Assembly: GCF_030056705.1 (NCBI RefSeq)
Contig: NZ_JASHIC010000048.1
Location: 1-32,289 of the forward strand
Source of the DNA: Flectobacillus longus
GTDB taxonomy: Bacteria > Bacteroidota > Bacteroidia > Cytophagales > Spirosomataceae
DNA: 32,289 nucleotides
Reading direction: 5' to 3'
The notes beneath the pieces were generated by a model. That model searched no databases. It saw nothing but the letters and a program-made list of their open reading frames with translations, and had not been told where the DNA came from. Shown one piece after another: positions 32,228 to 32,289 of the stretch (its first letter is position 1; each line of letters opens with the position of its first letter). Both the position numbers and the translations under genes were made by a program.

Positions 32228-32258
32228 CCTCGGAAGGACTTACTTTCGAGGTTTTTTT
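32228..32258 (+). terminator. Terminator facing right at the window end
   Basis: CCTCGGAA (32228-32235) pairs with TTCGAGG (32245-32251), one base bulged, and seven T residues follow. The 137 bases to its left up to the NAGPA-family start contain no rightward gene, so what it terminates is not visible. Confidence 0.6.
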
Positions 32259-32289
32259 CTTCCATTTTATTAATGGTATTTCTTTTTGC

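Noticed and set aside
1-32289. CRISPR array, rRNA or tRNA genes, prophage or plasmid replication genes
   Set aside because: No regularly spaced repeats, no rRNA or tRNA core motifs and no phage or replication proteins were seen. The closest repeat (17972-18044) has only two units with unlike context.

Overview
The window looks like a piece of chromosome from a Bacteroidota bacterium, probably a low-GC member of the Cytophagales. Three things point there: two SusC/SusD outer-membrane pairs, promoter -7 boxes of the Bacteroidota TAnnTTTG type, and start codons without Shine-Dalgarno sequences. The family is inference; the phylum is well supported by gene content.

Left edge to 4.1 kb: the first 119 bases are the end of an IS3-type insertion sequence leaving the window. 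Next to it is a five-gene leftward operon that appears to handle copper or a similar soft metal. In transcription order it encodes a small secreted acidic protein of unknown function, a cysteine-rich HYC_CC_PP-type exported protein, a TonB-dependent receptor with a Cys-Cys pair in its plug, a heavy-metal-binding-domain lipoprotein and a secreted HMA-domain protein.

4.1-10 kb is mostly housekeeping: a CsaA-type tRNA-binding protein; a leftward VOC/EamA/DUF3298-type operon; a RidA-family protein; gltX; a 62-residue small protein; and gatC. GluRS and GatC both belong to glutaminyl/asparaginyl-tRNA supply. A perfect 24-bp hairpin ends this block.

10-13.5 kb: metE (B12-independent methionine synthase) reads leftward under a cobalamin riboswitch, with a TAnnTTTG promoter box just upstream. 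About 500 bases separate aptamer and start codon. That leader holds a hairpin-rich repeat, an alternative-hairpin segment and a stem touching the start codon.

13.5-19.1 kb: a three-gene ABC export system (lipoprotein adaptor, FtsX/MacB-type permease, ATPase), then rpiB, a LOG-family nucleotide hydrolase and aroB. Degenerate intergenic repeats lie within and between these genes.

19.2-32.3 kb: a DeoR-family regulator diverges from two successive SusC/SusD pairs. The first SusD is of the classical RagB/SusD type, the second of the SusD-like_2 type, so they probably bind different ligands. No glycoside hydrolase or sulfatase accompanies them. A DUF4397 lipoprotein follows the second pair, and a convergent phosphodiester glycosidase-family (NAGPA) protein closes the region. 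Similar sequence words, 120 bases apart, sit between the DeoR gene and the first susC and may be its operators. The leader of the second susC contains an unusual crossed pair of inverted repeats around an 18-bp palindrome.
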